The notes beneath the pieces were generated by a model. It had not been told where the DNA came from. It did not search any database and saw only the letters and a list, made by a program, of their open reading frames with translations. A DNA stretch of 64,000 bases from Candidatus Bipolaricaulota bacterium (GTDB taxonomy: Bacteria; Bipolaricaulota; Bipolaricaulia; RBG-16-55-9; DRXL01): the NCBI GenBank assembly GCA_938091745.1, contig CALLJK010000009.1:1-64000 (forward strand), given 5' to 3'. Below are positions 34,276 through 43,133 of the stretch, in pieces. The position numbers and the translations under genes were made by a program. Each line of letters starts with the position of its first letter. The stretch's first letter is position 1.

Positions 34276-34281
34276 ATTATA
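34276..34281 (-). promoter_or_regulatory. -10 element of yajC-secDF
   Basis: Minus-strand TATAAT, 16 nt before the ATG at 34259; no good -35. It sits between the dcd stop and yajC. Confidence 0.45.
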
Positions 34282-34301
34282 TCATAGACGGGCTGACGAT
34301 G

Positions 34302-34880
34302 CTACTGCACCTTGGAAGTGACGATCCCTATTTGCTTTTGGTACTTGCCCTTTCTATCAGCATACGAGACCTCACAGACCTCGTCTGCTTCGAGAAAGAT
34401 CATTTGGGCGATCCCCTCGTTGGCATAGATCTTGGCTGGCAACGGCGAAGTGTTGGAGATCTCGATGACGAGCTGCCCTTCCCATTCGGGTTCCGCGGGG
34501 GTTATGTTTACAATAATTCCACAGCGCGCATAGGTGCTCTTCCCCAGACAAAGAGCTAAGATATTTCGCGGGATGCGGAAGTATTCTACGGAGCGCCCTA
34601 GCGCAAACGAGTTGGGCGGGATGACACAGACTTCCCCACGATAGTCGACGAATGAGTGCTCATTAAAATTCTTTGGGTCGACGATGACGGGTTGGCCCGT
34701 GGCAAAGAGCTCGGGATTGACGCTCGTGAAGATCTTGAATTCGTCAGCAATACGAATATCATAGCCGTAGCTTGAAAGCCCATAGGAGATCACGCCCTTG
34801 CTCATCTGGCGCTCGACGAAGGGCTCGATCATCTTGTGCGTGCGGGCCATCTCGCGAATCCAGCGGTCGTTCTTCACCAT
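34302..34880 (-). CDS. dcd: dCTP deaminase
   Basis: A 192-residue trimeric pyrimidine enzyme that turns dCTP into dUTP (some homologues go on to dUMP). Landmarks are [20 protein letters not shown], the substrate strand [39 protein letters not shown] with the catalytic glutamate, and [20 protein letters not shown]. Length matches Dcd. GTGAGG precedes the start. Bifunctional activity cannot be settled by eye. Confidence 0.93.
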   Translation of the reverse strand: MVKNDRWIREMARTHKMIEPFVERQMSKGVISYGLSSYGYDIRIADEFKIFTSVNPELFATGQPVIVDPKNFNEHSFVDYRGEVCVIPPNSFALGRSVEYFRIPRNILALCLGKSTYARCGIIVNITPAEPEWEGQLVIEISNTSPLPAKIYANEGIAQMIFLEADEVCEVSYADRKGKYQKQIGIVTSKVQ

Positions 34881-34999
34881 AGGAGAACCTCACACTCCCC
34901 ACAGAATATCAAAATTATCGCATCTTGCTCGTGGGCTTGCAAATGCTAGATAAATTGGCTACAGTAGGTCTACATTACAGTACAGGAGGTGATACTCCC

Positions 35000-35749
35000 A
35001 TGGCTGGGCATTCCAAGTGGGCCAATATCAAATATCGCAAGGAGAAGCAAGATGCGGCCAGGATGAAGCTCTTCTCCAAGCTCTCTAAGGAGATCACGCT
35101 TGCGGCGAAGGCCGGAGGGCCCGATCCCCAGAAGAATACAGCCTTGGCCAATGCGATTGAGCGCGCTCGCGAGGCCAACGTCCCAAAAGAGAACATTGAG
35201 CGGGCGATCAAGCGCGCGACCGGGGAACTCCCCGGTATGCAATACGAAGAAGTCTTTTATGAGGGCTATGGCCCTTACGGGGTCGCGGTGCTCGTGCGCG
35301 TGGTCACGGACAATAAGAACCGTGCCGTCTCAGAGATCCGCCATATCTTTGAAGAGTACGGTGGCAATTTAGGGGGCTCGGTCGCGTGGATCTTTGATCG
35401 TCGCGGGGTCATTGCTCTGGACAAGTCTAAGATTCAGTGTGATAAAGATGAGCTGTTGATGAACGTCATTGATCTAGGGGCTGAAGATATCCAAGAGAAA
35501 GATAGCGAGATTGAGATCTATTGTGAGCCCTCAGCGTTGAAAGCCGTGCGGGAGGGCTTACAGAAGCTGGGGGTGCCGGTGGAGCGAGCGGAGGTCTCTC
35601 TCGTCCCGAAGAACACGGTGCACTTGGAGGGGCGCGAGGCCGAGAAAGTTCTCAAGTTCATGGAAGCGCTCGACGAGCAAGAGGACGTTCAGGAGGCCTA
35701 CGCGAACTTTGATATTCCCGACGCGATTTTAGAGAGTGTCGGTTCGTGA
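35000..35749 (+). CDS. yebC: YebC/TACO1-family translation or transcription factor
   Basis: A 249-residue protein that starts MAGHSKWANIKYRKEKQDAA, the YebC signature, followed by GGPDPQKNTALANAIERARE, YEGYGPYGVAVLVRVVTDN and GGNLGGSVAWIFDRRGVI. Members assist translation of proline stretches or act as DNA-binding regulators. AGGAGGTGAT sits before the ATG at 35000. It is divergent from dcd; no ruv genes follow, unlike many genomes. Confidence 0.95.
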   Translation: MAGHSKWANIKYRKEKQDAARMKLFSKLSKEITLAAKAGGPDPQKNTALANAIERAREANVPKENIERAIKRATGELPGMQYEEVFYEGYGPYGVAVLVRVVTDNKNRAVSEIRHIFEEYGGNLGGSVAWIFDRRGVIALDKSKIQCDKDELLMNVIDLGAEDIQEKDSEIEIYCEPSALKAVREGLQKLGVPVERAEVSLVPKNTVHLEGREAEKVLKFMEALDEQEDVQEAYANFDIPDAILESVGS

Positions 35750-35750
35750 T

Positions 35751-35780
35751 TTCACGCACCCTGGGGTCATGCTCTATAAT
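35751..35780 (+). promoter_or_regulatory. Promoter of the paired barrel-like genes
   Basis: TTCACG (35751-35756), 18 nt, TATAAT (35775-35780); a G-rich ribosome site precedes the GTG at 35817. Confidence 0.55.
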
Positions 35781-35816
35781 ATATTTGTAATCTTTGGGGA
35801 ATAGGGGGGAACTATC

Positions 35817-36305
35817 GTGACACGTCGCTGGATTTGGGTGGTAGTCCTGGGGCTCGTTCTTGGTTTGGCCTGGGGGACTCAGGCGCAGACGGTGGGCGTG
35901 GGCGTGAAGATCCCTGTGGAGTTAGCGTCTTTTACAGTAACGAGCGTGACTGATAACTGGGAGGTCTTTGGACGGCTGGGCGTAGGGGCATTCGCCCTGG
36001 AGATTGGAGTCTTCTTTCCCACTGTGCCGCTGGTCGTGAGCGCTCATGCCACGTGGGTCGTCTCTGACATAACCGATCAGTCTCTCTTTTTTATCGGGAT
36101 TGGGGGGTATCGGATCTTCATTGGACCGGAGACGTTCACGGGGTTTGACGCAAAAGTCGGCTTGGAGTGGGCTTTTTCTGATATTCCCGTGCGAGCTGTT
36201 CTTGAAGCGGGCTGGCAGTCATCGGTAGAGATTCCGTTAGCGGGGGCGGGAGGGGCGTTTGTGAGCGTTGGGATGCGGTGGGACTGGCCCCGCTTATCGC
36301 CATAA
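35817..36305 (+). CDS. Exported small barrel-like protein A
   Basis: A 162-residue protein with a signal peptide (about 1-23, ending TQAQ) followed by short alternating strands rich in Gly, Val and Phe (VGVGVKIPVELASFTVT, LEIGVFFPTVPLVV, FVSVGMRWDW), ending with an aromatic-containing strand. This suits an eight-strand outer-membrane barrel. A GTG start is preceded by GGGGGGA. The next gene is a shorter relative sharing the opening GVGVKxP pattern. No recognised family or function. Confidence 0.6.
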   Translation: MTRRWIWVVVLGLVLGLAWGTQAQTVGVGVKIPVELASFTVTSVTDNWEVFGRLGVGAFALEIGVFFPTVPLVVSAHATWVVSDITDQSLFFIGIGGYRIFIGPETFTGFDAKVGLEWAFSDIPVRAVLEAGWQSSVEIPLAGAGGAFVSVGMRWDWPRLSP

Positions 36306-36314
36306 GAGAACTTT

Positions 36315-36749
36315 ATGAAAAATTTTCTGGTCGTGTTGGCTGCTCTCGTCTTGTTAGCAGGGCCATGCCGAGCGCAGCCGTTAGGAGTTGGTGTCAAGGT
36401 CCCGTTACAAGCGTTTGTCTTTGTGGGGCTTACGGAGCACTTCGCTATAGAAGTGGGATTGCCCATCGGGCTGAGCATAGGAGGATTAGCTGCTGTCGCG
36501 GACGTGAAGCTCTTCTTTGGCACCTATGAGATTATCAATCTCGTATGGAAGCCGTTTGTGGGTGCGGGAGCGTCCGCTGGGGTGCGCTCTCAAGGAGAGT
36601 TGCTCATTATCGAAGCGACATTCCAAGGGATCGTGGGGGTAGAGGTTCCTGTGCCGCGGACAAGTCTCTTCGCGTTTGCTGAAGTCTGGTTGTTAGCGGG
36701 GCGGCCCTTGCCTGGGGTCTTCGTCCTTGGGGTCCGCTATGAGTTCTAA
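36315..36749 (+). CDS. Exported small barrel-like protein B
   Basis: A 144-residue paralogue of the preceding protein: signal peptide (1-20, ending CRAQ), then PLGVGVKVPLQAFVFVG, FAIEVGLPIGLSIGG and a terminal strand ending GVRYEF with a C-terminal phenylalanine, the usual last residue of outer-membrane barrels recognised by the Bam machinery. It starts 9 nt after its paralogue, suggesting tandem duplication. Its 3' end overlaps arsC by 57 nt on the opposite strand. Confidence 0.6.
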   Translation: MKNFLVVLAALVLLAGPCRAQPLGVGVKVPLQAFVFVGLTEHFAIEVGLPIGLSIGGLAAVADVKLFFGTYEIINLVWKPFVGAGASAGVRSQGELLIIEATFQGIVGVEVPVPRTSLFAFAEVWLLAGRPLPGVFVLGVRYEF

Positions 36750-37142
36750 GAGTGCGAGCACCTTCTGTTCGATCATATCGCGGACTTTTCTGTAAAACTC
36801 TAAGCCGCGCCCGATAGGGTCAGGAATTCCCCAGTTCTCGCTCACTCCGCGAAAGCCCGCAGGGCAGATATCTGAGTCGAGACACCCCATGGCGATCACA
36901 TAGTCGTAGTTCTTGAGCTCCTCGGGGTCAAAGCCCTTGGAGTACTGTTGAGAGATATCAATGCCTTTCTCACGCATAACGGTGATGGCGTCAGCGTGCA
37001 CGGAGCCTGCTGGTTGCGTCCCCGCACTGCGAATCTCGAGATCGAGCCCCATCTGTTGGGCGTAGTGACGGGCGAAGCCTTCGGCCATCTGGCTGCGGCA
37101 CGAGTTGCCTACGCAGATAAAGATTATCTTCTTGCGGCTCAT
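36693..37142 (-). CDS. ArsC-type arsenate reductase (LMW phosphatase fold)
   Basis: A 149-residue protein with the P-loop CVGNSCRSQMAEGFAR (CX5R), a second cysteine region MGCLDSDICPAG and the aspartate of WGIPDPIG. The extra cysteines favour thioredoxin-coupled arsenate reductase over a plain tyrosine phosphatase. It is translationally coupled to the upstream nuclease gene (4-nt overlap) and is the last gene of the phosphate operon. That makes sense because arsenate enters through phosphate uptake systems. Confidence 0.85.
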   Translation of the reverse strand: MSRKKIIFICVGNSCRSQMAEGFARHYAQQMGLDLEIRSAGTQPAGSVHADAITVMREKGIDISQQYSKGFDPEELKNYDYVIAMGCLDSDICPAGFRGVSENWGIPDPIGRGLEFYRKVRDMIEQKVLALLELIADPKDEDPRQGPPR

Positions 37143-37951
37143 GTTCTGTGGAGACCTCCAAGCTCTCGGCGTGCATAGCGTAGATGCTCTTTCAGGATAA
37201 AGAGTCTGTTCTCGGGCGCAACTAAATAATAATCATAGGGGGCATAGAGCTGGCCGTTAGTGATGTCTACGCAGTACTTATCAGGCCCGGAGCGCTTCCC
37301 CAGGAGCGTGTCTACGCAGAAGCGATATTCATAGCCCAGTAGGAGCGCTTCGTCTTTCCAGAAGCCCTTTTTTTGGTGTCGGGCTTGGCGCACCGCGTCT
37401 TGCACGCGCTCCCAGTCTTCGGGCTTGGGAAGATTGGGATATATAATATAATTGACGGCCCAACCCTCTTGTAATAATAAGAGATTGAATGTCAAGCGCT
37501 TCTGGGGGTTCTTCTCTTCTGGGGCGACGTAGGCGAGCAATCGCCGATACTGATCAAAGAGCTGGGTGCCCACAGTGAGATAGAGATTTTTATAGCGTAT
37601 TTGGCCGCCAGCGCGATAGCGCAATCTCTGCGCAGCGAGCTCTTCAAACGCTTTGCGCGCACGTTCCCCCCAATAAAACTGGCGCGTCCCAGGGCGATCG
37701 GTGAGTTTGGGGGCAAGATATTCTCGGAACTGTTTTGTCTTGAAAGCGCCTTGATGGGTCTTAAGGAGGTTCTCGAGCTTCCTGTCGAAGGCGCTGGGCT
37801 TTCGCGTGCCGGGGTAGTGAGTCTCTGGAGCGTCGATACCTACCAATCGAATGGTGATCTGGACGCTTGGGGTATCGCCGTCGGGGGCGCCTAGCCAATG
37901 GGCAAAGCCCACGTGCTCACGCCGGGAATCATAGTGCAGCGCGATGGTCAT
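37139..37951 (-). CDS. Staphylococcal-nuclease-like protein in the pst operon
   Basis: A 270-residue protein with an SNase core: ITIRLVGIDAPETHYPGT (metal aspartate and arginine region), ARKAFEELAAQRL, RRLLAYVAPE and LLLLQEGWAVNYI. The N-terminal 25 residues and the long C-terminal tail (about 185-270) are extra. I see no signal peptide, so it may be cytoplasmic, or exported by another route. It overlaps both phoU and arsC by 4 nt. Known SNases cut DNA and RNA. Placement in a phosphate operon suggests phosphate recovery from nucleic acid, which is inference. Confidence 0.8.
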   Translation of the reverse strand: MTIALHYDSRREHVGFAHWLGAPDGDTPSVQITIRLVGIDAPETHYPGTRKPSAFDRKLENLLKTHQGAFKTKQFREYLAPKLTDRPGTRQFYWGERARKAFEELAAQRLRYRAGGQIRYKNLYLTVGTQLFDQYRRLLAYVAPEEKNPQKRLTFNLLLLQEGWAVNYIIYPNLPKPEDWERVQDAVRQARHQKKGFWKDEALLLGYEYRFCVDTLLGKRSGPDKYCVDITNGQLYAPYDYYLVAPENRLFILKEHLRYARRELGGLHRT

Positions 37952-38658
37952 GGTGCTCCTGCCTCATCGGGGAGGCCGCGCTTCTTGCGCTCCTTCCGCC
38001 CCGTGACCATATAGATGGTGCGCTCAGAGATATTCACGGCGTGATCGCCCACGCGCTCTAAGTCCCGAATCGACCACAAGACAGGGATGACATCGTCGAC
38101 GAATTCTTTCGCTTCGTGTGGGGAATGAGCTTCGCGCGCTAGCTCCAAGAGCTTCGCCAAGACTTTGCGCCGGAGCTGCCAGCAGCGTCCGTCGAGCTCT
38201 TCGTCTCTTTGAATGATCTCTTGAGCACACTCGATATCTCGAGTGACGAACGCGTCTACGGCGTCGCGGAGCATCTCTCGAGCGAACTCTCCTAGTGCTG
38301 TCAGCTCTTCTTTCGGCAAGAGCACAAAGACCCCGACGTCCATGCCGTACTGCCCAACGTTGACGGCCAAGTCGGCGGCGCGCTCTAAGTCGGTGATAAT
38401 CTTAAAGACGCTCGTGATGAGCCGTAAATCGATAGCGACGGGCTGCTGGAGAGCTAACAGATCGAGACATTCTTTTTCGATAGCGATGTTGAGTTCGTCG
38501 ACTTGATCGTCCCATGTATCGAGGCTTTCGGCTAAGGTGCGATCATGCTCGCGCAAGGCTTTCAGCCCAAGATCGATCCCCTCGATGACTTTGGCCCCCA
38601 TCTCGCGCACCGATTGGGTAAGACGCTCTAACTGTTGCTTATAGCTTTCGCGTACCAT
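37948..38658 (-). CDS. phoU: Phosphate signalling protein PhoU
   Basis: A 236-residue helical protein with two PhoU repeats: DTWDDQVDELNIAIEKECLDLLALQQPVA in part, DLRLITSVFKIITDLERAAD for the first metal site, and SIRDLERVGDHAVNISERT for the second. It damps Pst uptake and any linked sensor kinase. I chose the ATG at 38658; no strong ribosome site is visible. It begins 14 nt after pstB, and its stop overlaps the nuclease start. Confidence 0.92.
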   Translation of the reverse strand: MVRESYKQQLERLTQSVREMGAKVIEGIDLGLKALREHDRTLAESLDTWDDQVDELNIAIEKECLDLLALQQPVAIDLRLITSVFKIITDLERAADLAVNVGQYGMDVGVFVLLPKEELTALGEFAREMLRDAVDAFVTRDIECAQEIIQRDEELDGRCWQLRRKVLAKLLELAREAHSPHEAKEFVDDVIPVLWSIRDLERVGDHAVNISERTIYMVTGRKERKKRGLPDEAGAP

Positions 38659-38672
38659 AATCAAGAGCTATT

Positions 38673-39494
38673 TTACCCAAATTTGCCCGTAATGTAATCT
38701 TCGGTCTCTTTCTTGTCGGGGTTCTCAAAGATTTTCTTCGTCGGCCCGTACTCGATCAAGCGTCCCAGATAGAGAAACGCTGTGAAATCCGAGACGCGAG
38801 CAGCCTGCTGCATATTGTGCGTGACGATCACCACTGTGTAGTCTCTTTTCAGCTCGAGCATCAAATCTTCGATCCTGGCTGTCGCAATGGGATCGAGAGC
38901 CGAGCACGGCTCGTCCATCAAGATCACTTCGGGTTCGATAGCTAATGTGCGCGCGATGCAGAGTCGCTGCTGTTGTCCCCCCGAAAGATCATACCCGCTC
39001 TTTTTATGCAGATAGTCTTTGACTTCGTCCCACAGGGCCGCTTGGCGCAGGGCGCGCTCCACCAGCTCATCCAAGTTCCCTGTAAAGCCGTTGATGCGCA
39101 GCCCGAACGCCACGTTCTCGTAGATAGATTTGGGGAAGGGATTGGGCTTTTGGAAGACCATCCCGATTCTCCTACGGACTTCGACGGGGTCGACGTCGGG
39201 ATCATAAATATTCTTGCCGTGATAGAGGATCTCCCCGCTGATGCGCACGCCAGGGACGAGATCGTTCATGCGATTGAAGCAGCGAATGAGCGTGCTCTTG
39301 CCGCAGCCTGACGGCCCGATGATCGCTGTGATTCTATTCTTGGGGATGTCAATGCTGATCGAGTCCAGCGCTTGCTGTTTGCCGTACCAGAGGCTGAGCT
39401 GGCGTGTCTGCAAGATGGGTTCCCCTAAGGGGGCGAAGTCATCCTGCGGGAGGCGGACCGCAGGGCGAGATTGTATGACAGTTGTGGTCTTCAT
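38673..39494 (-). CDS. pstB: Phosphate ABC transporter ATPase PstB
   Basis: A 273-residue ATPase with Walker [31 protein letters not shown], signature [15 protein letters not shown], Walker [14 protein letters not shown] and the H-loop VTHNMQQA, ending with the PstB-specific [12 protein letters not shown]. An N-terminal 30-residue extension precedes the domain. AGGAGGTGG lies before the ATG at 39494, 5 nt after pstA. Confidence 0.97.
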   Translation of the reverse strand: MKTTTVIQSRPAVRLPQDDFAPLGEPILQTRQLSLWYGKQQALDSISIDIPKNRITAIIGPSGCGKSTLIRCFNRMNDLVPGVRISGEILYHGKNIYDPDVDPVEVRRRIGMVFQKPNPFPKSIYENVAFGLRINGFTGNLDELVERALRQAALWDEVKDYLHKKSGYDLSGGQQQRLCIARTLAIEPEVILMDEPCSALDPIATARIEDLMLELKRDYTVVIVTHNMQQAARVSDFTAFLYLGRLIEYGPTKKIFENPDKKETEDYITGKFG

Positions 39495-39499
39495 AGAGT

Positions 39500-40915
39500 C
39501 TACCACCTCCTCTGGAATTTGATGCGCAAGAAGATCGCCAAGGCGTTCATGGCTAAGAGAATCGTCAGGAGCACCAAGATTGCCGCGGCAGCAATGCTGG
39601 CAAAGCCATCTTTTGCTTCGCCGATCCACGTAAAAATCTGAATGGGAACGACGGTGAAGTAGCTGCGTAAGTTGGGCAGAAATGTTAGATACTGAAAGGC
39701 TCCCAGGAGAATAAGCAGGGCGGCCTCGCCCATCGCCCGTGAGAGCGCGATGATCAAGCCCGTCAAGATCCCTGGCAGGGCGTAGGGCAGCACATGGGAG
39801 CGTACCACTTGCCAGTGCGTCGCGCCCACGGCGTACGCCGCATGGCGAATCGAATCAGGGATCGTGCGCAAGGCTTCGCGCGACGCGATGATCACCATAG
39901 GGAGTATGAGAAGCGTCATAGTGAGGGCTCCGGTGAAGAGCACGCGGTCCATCTTGAGCGCCCGCGCTAGGATCTCTAGCCCAATGATCCCATAGATCAC
40001 CGAGGGGACGCCGGCAAGATTCGCAATCAATAACTGAATCAGCTCGGTGAGCCAATTCTTGCGGGCGTACTCTTCTAAGTATAACGCTGCGCCAACCCCT
40101 AGGGGCAGAGCGAAGAGCGCCGTCAGCCCAACTAAATAGAACGACCCCACGATAGCACTGGCCAGCCCCGCTTTCTCGGGGGAGTTGGAGTCATAACTCG
40201 TGAGAAAGTCCCAGATAGCTTGTCCCCAGCTGCGCGTGATGGGGATCTGCGCTGTCTGCTCAGCTTCGAGCGGAAGAGTCAAGAGTTCCCCGTCGCGCTC
40301 AATGTGAACAGAGAACGGGCCTGGCTGGGCTCTTCTCTGGGCGGCGACGATGAGCGCTTCCCAGGCTTGGCGTGCCCCCGTGACGGGAATATCTTCGATT
40401 CGTACTATAATATCGCCGACGCGCAGCCCAGCTTGAAAACCAAGACTCTCTTCAGGCAGATAGTCTATGACGACGCGCAGCGCGCCCGTCTGCGGATCCA
40501 TCTGGGGGAGCAGTTCTCCGAAGATCTTCACAGGGTCGCCGTTGATCCAACTGATGGGGAGCGTATCGTTGGGCAGGCGTGCGATGGCGTCCCACACATG
40601 CGCTGAGCGAAAGACAACTTCTGAGCCGATGCGAATAACTGCGTCGAACTCAGCGATCCCCGCGCGGGCCGCGGCGCTGTCGGGGATAAAATCCGTGATG
40701 ATGACATAGGGCAAGTTCTGCGCATCCCATTGGATGACCATAGTGGAGAGCACCAAGCCTGCGCGAGAAGCCGCGCGCATGGCCATCAGTGGGCGCGCAT
40801 TGATAAGAATATAGACGATCAAGGCGACTAAGAGAGCGAAGCTGATGAGGATCGTGCTGAGGGTCAGCGTGCCAAAAAGCGTGCTCTTTGTCTTACGCCA
40901 AGCGAGTGCGCTCAT
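39500..40915 (-). CDS. pstA: Phosphate permease PstA with two inserted PDZ domains
   Basis: This 471-residue PstA exceeds the usual 280-300. TM1 is about residues 17-38. Then come two PDZ-like domains, about 65-125 ([17 protein letters not shown]...DAVIRIG) and about 146-218 ([17 protein letters not shown]...GDIIVRIED), before the normal permease resumes ([20 protein letters not shown] and EEYARKNW, coupling loop [20 protein letters not shown]). The insertion lies in the first extracytoplasmic loop, so the PDZ pair faces PstS or the periplasm. Start overlaps the pstC stop (ATGA). The frame is continuous with no sign of a joint. I know of no described PstA of this form. Confidence 0.9.
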   Translation of the reverse strand: MSALAWRKTKSTLFGTLTLSTILISFALLVALIVYILINARPLMAMRAASRAGLVLSTMVIQWDAQNLPYVIITDFIPDSAAARAGIAEFDAVIRIGSEVVFRSAHVWDAIARLPNDTLPISWINGDPVKIFGELLPQMDPQTGALRVVIDYLPEESLGFQAGLRVGDIIVRIEDIPVTGARQAWEALIVAAQRRAQPGPFSVHIERDGELLTLPLEAEQTAQIPITRSWGQAIWDFLTSYDSNSPEKAGLASAIVGSFYLVGLTALFALPLGVGAALYLEEYARKNWLTELIQLLIANLAGVPSVIYGIIGLEILARALKMDRVLFTGALTMTLLILPMVIIASREALRTIPDSIRHAAYAVGATHWQVVRSHVLPYALPGILTGLIIALSRAMGEAALLILLGAFQYLTFLPNLRSYFTVVPIQIFTWIGEAKDGFASIAAAAILVLLTILLAMNALAIFLRIKFQRRW

Positions 40916-41847
40916 TCGTATCGCTCCCGAAAGCGGCGCACGATCCAATAGCTCAGAATATTTAAGGACAGCGTGATCACGAAGAGCAGCGCGCCGATGG
41001 CGAAGATCGTCGCCCAGATGAATGCGCCGGCTTCAGCGTCCCCTGTGGCGACGTTGACGATGTGCACCGTCAGGGTTTCCAAGGGCTTGAGCAGATCTGG
41101 GGGCCAGCTTGGCACACGTCCAGCGGCAATAGCGACGATCATCGTCTCGCCGATAGCACGCGACATCGCCAATATGAACGACGCGGCGATCCCTGACAGG
41201 GCCGCGGGCAGCACGACATGGCGGATCGTCTCGAACTTCGTCGCCCCAAGAGCATAGGCGCCCTCGCGCAGCTCGCGCGGCACCGCGTAAATAATATCTT
41301 CGCTGAGCGACGAGACCAACGGGATGATCGCTATTCCCAAGACGATCCCCGCGCTGAGCGCGTTCCAAAACTGAATATCTGGGAGCACCGTGCGCAAGAG
41401 CGGCGTCACGAAGAGCAACGCGAAATAGCCATAGACGACCGTAGGGATGCCTGCTAAGATCTCTAAGATGGGTTTGGCTATTTTGCGCACGCGCCCGGAT
41501 GCAAATTCGCTCAGATAGATCGCGCTGAGCAGCCCGATGGGCAGAGCTACTAATAAAGCAATCCCCGTGATGATGAGCGTGCCCATGATTAAGGGCAAAG
41601 CGCCGTAGGATGGGGTGGAGACGTCTGTGGGGGCCCAGCGTATGCCCCCTAAGAATTCCCTAAGAGAGACCTTGCTGAAGAAGACCCCTGAACCGGAGAT
41701 AAAGAGCCAGATAGTAGCTGCGGTGACGACCACAGCGAGAAAAGCGCAGACGAAGAGCACACCCTGAATGAGCCGTTCCTTGAGATACCGCCCTGGAGGG
41801 GCATGCAGGGCAGGCTGGAGTGCCGTCTGCTTCATGGTTCTTTTCAT
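40912..41847 (-). CDS. pstC: Phosphate permease PstC
   Basis: A 311-residue permease with normal PstC length: TM1 LIQGVLFVCAFLAVVVTAAT, the periplasmic loop FLGGIRWAPTDVSTPSYGALP, the cytoplasmic coupling loop ALGATKFETIRHVVLPAALSGI, and the last helix LNILSYWIVRRF. It pairs with PstA. An in-frame ATG at 41835 is an alternative start. A promoter just upstream allows expression apart from pstS. Confidence 0.95.
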   Translation of the reverse strand: MKRTMKQTALQPALHAPPGRYLKERLIQGVLFVCAFLAVVVTAATIWLFISGSGVFFSKVSLREFLGGIRWAPTDVSTPSYGALPLIMGTLIITGIALLVALPIGLLSAIYLSEFASGRVRKIAKPILEILAGIPTVVYGYFALLFVTPLLRTVLPDIQFWNALSAGIVLGIAIIPLVSSLSEDIIYAVPRELREGAYALGATKFETIRHVVLPAALSGIAASFILAMSRAIGETMIVAIAAGRVPSWPPDLLKPLETLTVHIVNVATGDAEAGAFIWATIFAIGALLFVITLSLNILSYWIVRRFRERYE

Positions 41848-41870
41848 TTCTATATAGTTTTCCCCATAAA

Positions 41871-41900
41871 ATTATAGCACCCCAGCCCAAGGGCAGTCAA
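41871..41900 (-). promoter_or_regulatory. Internal promoter before pstC
   Basis: Minus-strand TTGACT (41895-41900), 18 nt, TATAAT (41871-41876), downstream of the pstS terminator. Confidence 0.65.
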
Positions 41901-41915
41901 ATGAGAAGGGAGGGG

Positions 41916-41954
41916 CCGAGCCTCCTAGGGGCGAGGGGACCCCAGGAGGCTCGG
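41916..41954 (-). terminator. Hairpin after pstS
   Basis: An 11-bp stem, CCGAGCCTCCT (41916-41926) with AGGAGGCTCGG (41944-41954), starts 15 nt past the pstS stop. A CT-rich but not T-only run follows, so partial attenuation is more likely than full termination. Confidence 0.6.
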
Positions 41955-41969
41955 TGTTCGGGGGTTGGC

Positions 41970-43118
41970 TCACTTGCAGTGCTCTTTATATTTATTACGG
42001 ATCTCCGTGAGCGACAGGCCGCTGTAGTTGCCGCCAAAGGCCGTGCCGGTGATGCGCTTCGCCCAGCAGGTGCGGGCTTCATCGCGCACCTCGCGCGGCG
42101 CGGGGAGATACCCAGCTTTATTGAGCATAAATTGCTGATTACCAAGGCGCTCTTCAGCGAGATAGAACTTGATGAACTCGTCCACAGCGGGGCGCTCGCC
42201 GCTCTTCTTATTCACATAGATGAAGAGCGGTCGGCTCAACGGCTGATACGTGAATCCCAAGATCGTATCGACGGTGGGCAGGATGCCCTTGCACTCCCCG
42301 CCCTTGTTTTCTAAGGGCTTTTTGCCGTTCTTGGCCCGGCGCGCGTTGATCTCTTTCAGCACGTCTGCAGGGGTGCTGATCAGCTCGCGGCGCGGGTCGA
42401 TCGCCACGGCCTGCACAAGCTGAGTATTGTGCACGAAGAAGTTATACCCAAAGTATGTGAGGGCGAAGGAGTTCGCGCCGGTCTGTTGAGCCAAAAGCTG
42501 GTCTTCTTCAGTACCGAAGTAGTCTTGTCGGGTGTCGCCCTCTTTGCCGGTAATAGCTGAGGTGAAGAAGTCGAACGTCCCAGACGTTTCAGCTGCGCCG
42601 GAGAGCGTGATCTCAGCGTTGGCGAGCGTGCTGCGCACTTGGTTCCATTTGGTGATGAATTTTTCGGCTTCTCTAGCCCACAGCAGCTCCAGCTCGCCCA
42701 CGGTCAAGCACACGGGAGCATTCCCAAAGATTTGGGTCTTGGTGCTGACGGCGACGGTCAGGCCGTCAAGGGCGACCAAGAGTTCAATATATTCGACGCC
42801 GTGCTTCGGCGCGGTCTCGATTTCGGATTGCTTAATAGCTCGAGAGGCATTGCTGATGTCGGTCTCACCGGTGACGAAGCGCCGAAAGCCCCCCGACGTG
42901 CCGCTGACAGCCACGGTGACGTTGATGTCCGGGCGGACCTTCTTAAACTCTTCGGCCATCGCCTTGGTGATAGGGGCGACGGTGCTGGAGCCATCCGAGA
43001 GAATATTCTTTGAGTCCTTCGGAGCCCCCGGCTGCCCCACCGCCGACAAGACGACCGACCCGACGACAACCAAAACGACCAACGCTGCGCGCCTTAGAAG
43101 AGACGCGTTGAGTTTCAT
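41970..43118 (-). CDS. pstS: Phosphate-binding protein PstS
   Basis: A 382-residue exported binding protein: signal peptide (about 1-28), then SDGSSTVAPITKAMAEEF and SGTSGGFRRFVTGETDISNASR, the phosphate-coordinating loops, and SAITGKEGDTRQDYF. No lipobox cysteine is near the signal, so it looks soluble rather than lipid-anchored. AGGAGGAC precedes the start. First gene of the Pst operon, with an unusual palindrome where the -35 should be. Confidence 0.95.
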   Translation of the reverse strand: MKLNASLLRRAALVVLVVVGSVVLSAVGQPGAPKDSKNILSDGSSTVAPITKAMAEEFKKVRPDINVTVAVSGTSGGFRRFVTGETDISNASRAIKQSEIETAPKHGVEYIELLVALDGLTVAVSTKTQIFGNAPVCLTVGELELLWAREAEKFITKWNQVRSTLANAEITLSGAAETSGTFDFFTSAITGKEGDTRQDYFGTEEDQLLAQQTGANSFALTYFGYNFFVHNTQLVQAVAIDPRRELISTPADVLKEINARRAKNGKKPLENKGGECKGILPTVDTILGFTYQPLSRPLFIYVNKKSGERPAVDEFIKFYLAEERLGNQQFMLNKAGYLPAPREVRDEARTCWAKRITGTAFGGNYSGLSLTEIRNKYKEHCK

Positions 43119-43133
43119 ATTTGTCCTCCTTTA

